A DNA stretch of 64,000 nucleotides from Chaenocephalus aceratus (lineage: Eukaryota > Chordata > Actinopteri > Perciformes > Channichthyidae), in the NCBI GenBank assembly GCA_023974075.1, contig CM043797.1:31837023-31901022 (forward strand), read 5' to 3'. A program made the position numbers and the translations under genes. A model generated the notes under the pieces. That model saw nothing but the letters and a program-made list of their open reading frames with translations, was not told where the DNA came from and searched no databases. Below are positions 62,400-64,000 of this stretch, piece after piece. How positions within the stretch are numbered: the first letter of the stretch is position 1; each line of letters begins with the position of its first letter.

Positions 62400-64000
62400 G
62401 AAGCTCTGTTGCTTGGATATCACTAGATCCTATTACAGCGTAATATAAGTACATAACGATTAATGTTACATTAGCATAATGACTAGCTAGCCGCTAGTTG
62501 CTAACTGCCGACCTCGTTAATATCAAATCCATCATAACAAATCATTACCATGCTGTCATGAACGTGCGGTGCTGTTACGTGTACGCAAATTGACGTGCTT
62601 GATGTGAACGAGCATTTTGGTTAAAGTTGCTTCTCAGGCATGCCGGGTAATCTGTGATGTTTCGCATTTTATCATCATGCGCTAATGAGCAACTCTCATA
62701 GGAATGAATGAGGCCCCGCCTCCCACGCTGTATCCAGTTCTTATTATACATCCATGCTTCCCTCGACAAAAAAGCAATGATATTTCTCCATGGGATTTTA
62801 GAAAATAGCTCAAAATAAGATCTGTGGGAAACGTACCTGTTAGATAAATGCACGTTTTGTTCAGCCGGATAATATCCACATGTCTACCCTACTTTTATAA
62901 TTTTCTAATCATAGACTTTTGAAACTACAAGAAGAAAAGGAGGACTTTTACAAAAAAGTAATAGAGATTTTTGTCCAGAAGGATAGGCAAATGGACTTCA
63001 TCTTCAAGTCAAGGTAAGACCGCAATTTTATTGAAAATGGGATCTTACTAAGAGAGAAGCATTCAATATTTAAATGATAAAATTAAATGTTTTGGGTATC
63101 CTTTTGTTGAACTGTCTGTTTAAAATTAATCGAAGCATCAGACAAAAACAGCTTTTGAAAAATAATATTATATTTTGATTTAGGTCAAAATATAATATTT
63201 GTAAACCTGAAGAGTCAGTGCCAGTGCCTCACCAGCCATGAACCTCACTGCAGAATCTTATAGACATCTACGTTTTTTGTGCCTCACCACTTTTGTATAA
63301 AAACGCCACTGGACAGCTTTAATGACTTATAAGATATGGGCTTAAAGTTCCTGGAGATGTTAATGCTGTTGAATAATTGGTTTCACATTGTTTAGGACAA
63401 TTCAGAAGCCTGGCCAGGTTGCACAAAGCACAGCAACAATAACATTCATATAAATAGATGGAGCCATACTTTTCATTCAGCTTTACACTGGTCTGAGGAC
63501 GGTAACACAAACATATTTAGATGAATCAGCACCCTGGACAGACACTGCAGTACCAGGTAATATGTATTATTGTACTACTATGAAAACAAAATCTTAGATA
63601 GTGAGAAGTTCTTTTTTGAGGTCTTTTTTGTTTCCTGCAAAGTATGAACAAAGTTCAGCTGGTTCAATTTAAAGTCTAATTACTATTCAGTTTTAGCTGA
63701 CGTGTACAAAAAAAAATGAAATAGTAGCTGAAATCATCACTGGATTTCTTGCTAGCAGATTTTCTCTCGACTTTGCATCAGTACCGACTGTTTAATATGT
63801 CACAGCAGAGAGCACTCACAAACCCTGTTAGACACACCAACAGAGAGGCACAGATGCTGAGTGGACACAAACAATCTGTCTGTAACCTTCAGATCTGGAG
63901 AACCATGAAATCAAATTGCATTGAACCAATGTCTCAGTGGAGCGACACATTTGATCAGTTTGTTGAACTCTGTAGGGGACTGATGTTGTTGGAGTCACAC
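62400..64000. other. Anonymous sequence to the end of the window
   Basis: AT-rich. The word ATGAACGTGC at 62558-62567 repeats 61907-61916, so some sequence up to about 62900 may belong to the same composite repeat. No gene supported. Confidence 0.4.

Overview
This window looks like a teleost fish genome, most likely a percomorph. It is AT-rich and intron-like, has long (CA/GT)n microsatellites, and is dense in fish-type transposable elements: an L2/Maui LINE, Rex/CR1-type LINE tails, a tRNA-derived SINE with an L2-like tail, hAT and piggyBac-like non-autonomous elements, a Tc1 element and DIRS retrotransposons. There is no bacterial gene organisation, CRISPR array, rRNA or tRNA gene. I see no complete host protein-coding gene. 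Two short minus-strand segments (25897-25960 and 20361-20451) look like possible host exons, a signal-peptide exon and a terminal exon.

Layout. 1-13 kb: microsatellites, a degenerate hAT-like element (2393-2927), a 5'-truncated Maui/L2 LINE (4545-6365), a hAT element with a perfect 8-bp target duplication carrying a 208-bp CA tract (7647-8614), and anonymous sequence containing old duplicated blocks. 13.2-14.8 kb: a three-level nest of hAT in hAT, with a LINE tail inside the inner element. 17.5-28 kb: LINE tails, a SINE, a piggyBac-like fragment, a MITE-like element and the two candidate exons. 28.2-31.1 kb: DIRS copy 1. 37.5-40.8 kb: a nearly full-length, frameshifted EN+RT LINE. 41.4-42.0 kb: a hAT fragment with a BED finger. 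46.4-52.2 kb: DIRS copy 2, in opposite orientation to copy 1. 53.2-56 kb: a minus-strand L2-type LINE split by a TTAA-flanked MITE. 58-60 kb: an LTR fragment and a Tc1 element with intact long inverted repeats but a dead transposase. 61.5-62.4 kb: MITE-like and palindromic DNA.

The most interesting content is the pair of DIRS elements. Both keep the full DIRS terminal architecture: inverted terminal repeats, plus an internal complementary region that is the reverse complement of the joined left and right ends. Both keep a nearly whole tyrosine recombinase with the R-H-x-x-R-Y residues, but neither has a reverse transcriptase. Copy 1 is deleted from Gag into RNase H. In copy 2 the RT region is occupied by a 45-bp minisatellite that stays open on both strands and repeats a perfect NRF1-like palindrome. 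The breaks in the recombinase differ between copies. The pair therefore looks like RT-less derivatives that may have been mobilised in trans.
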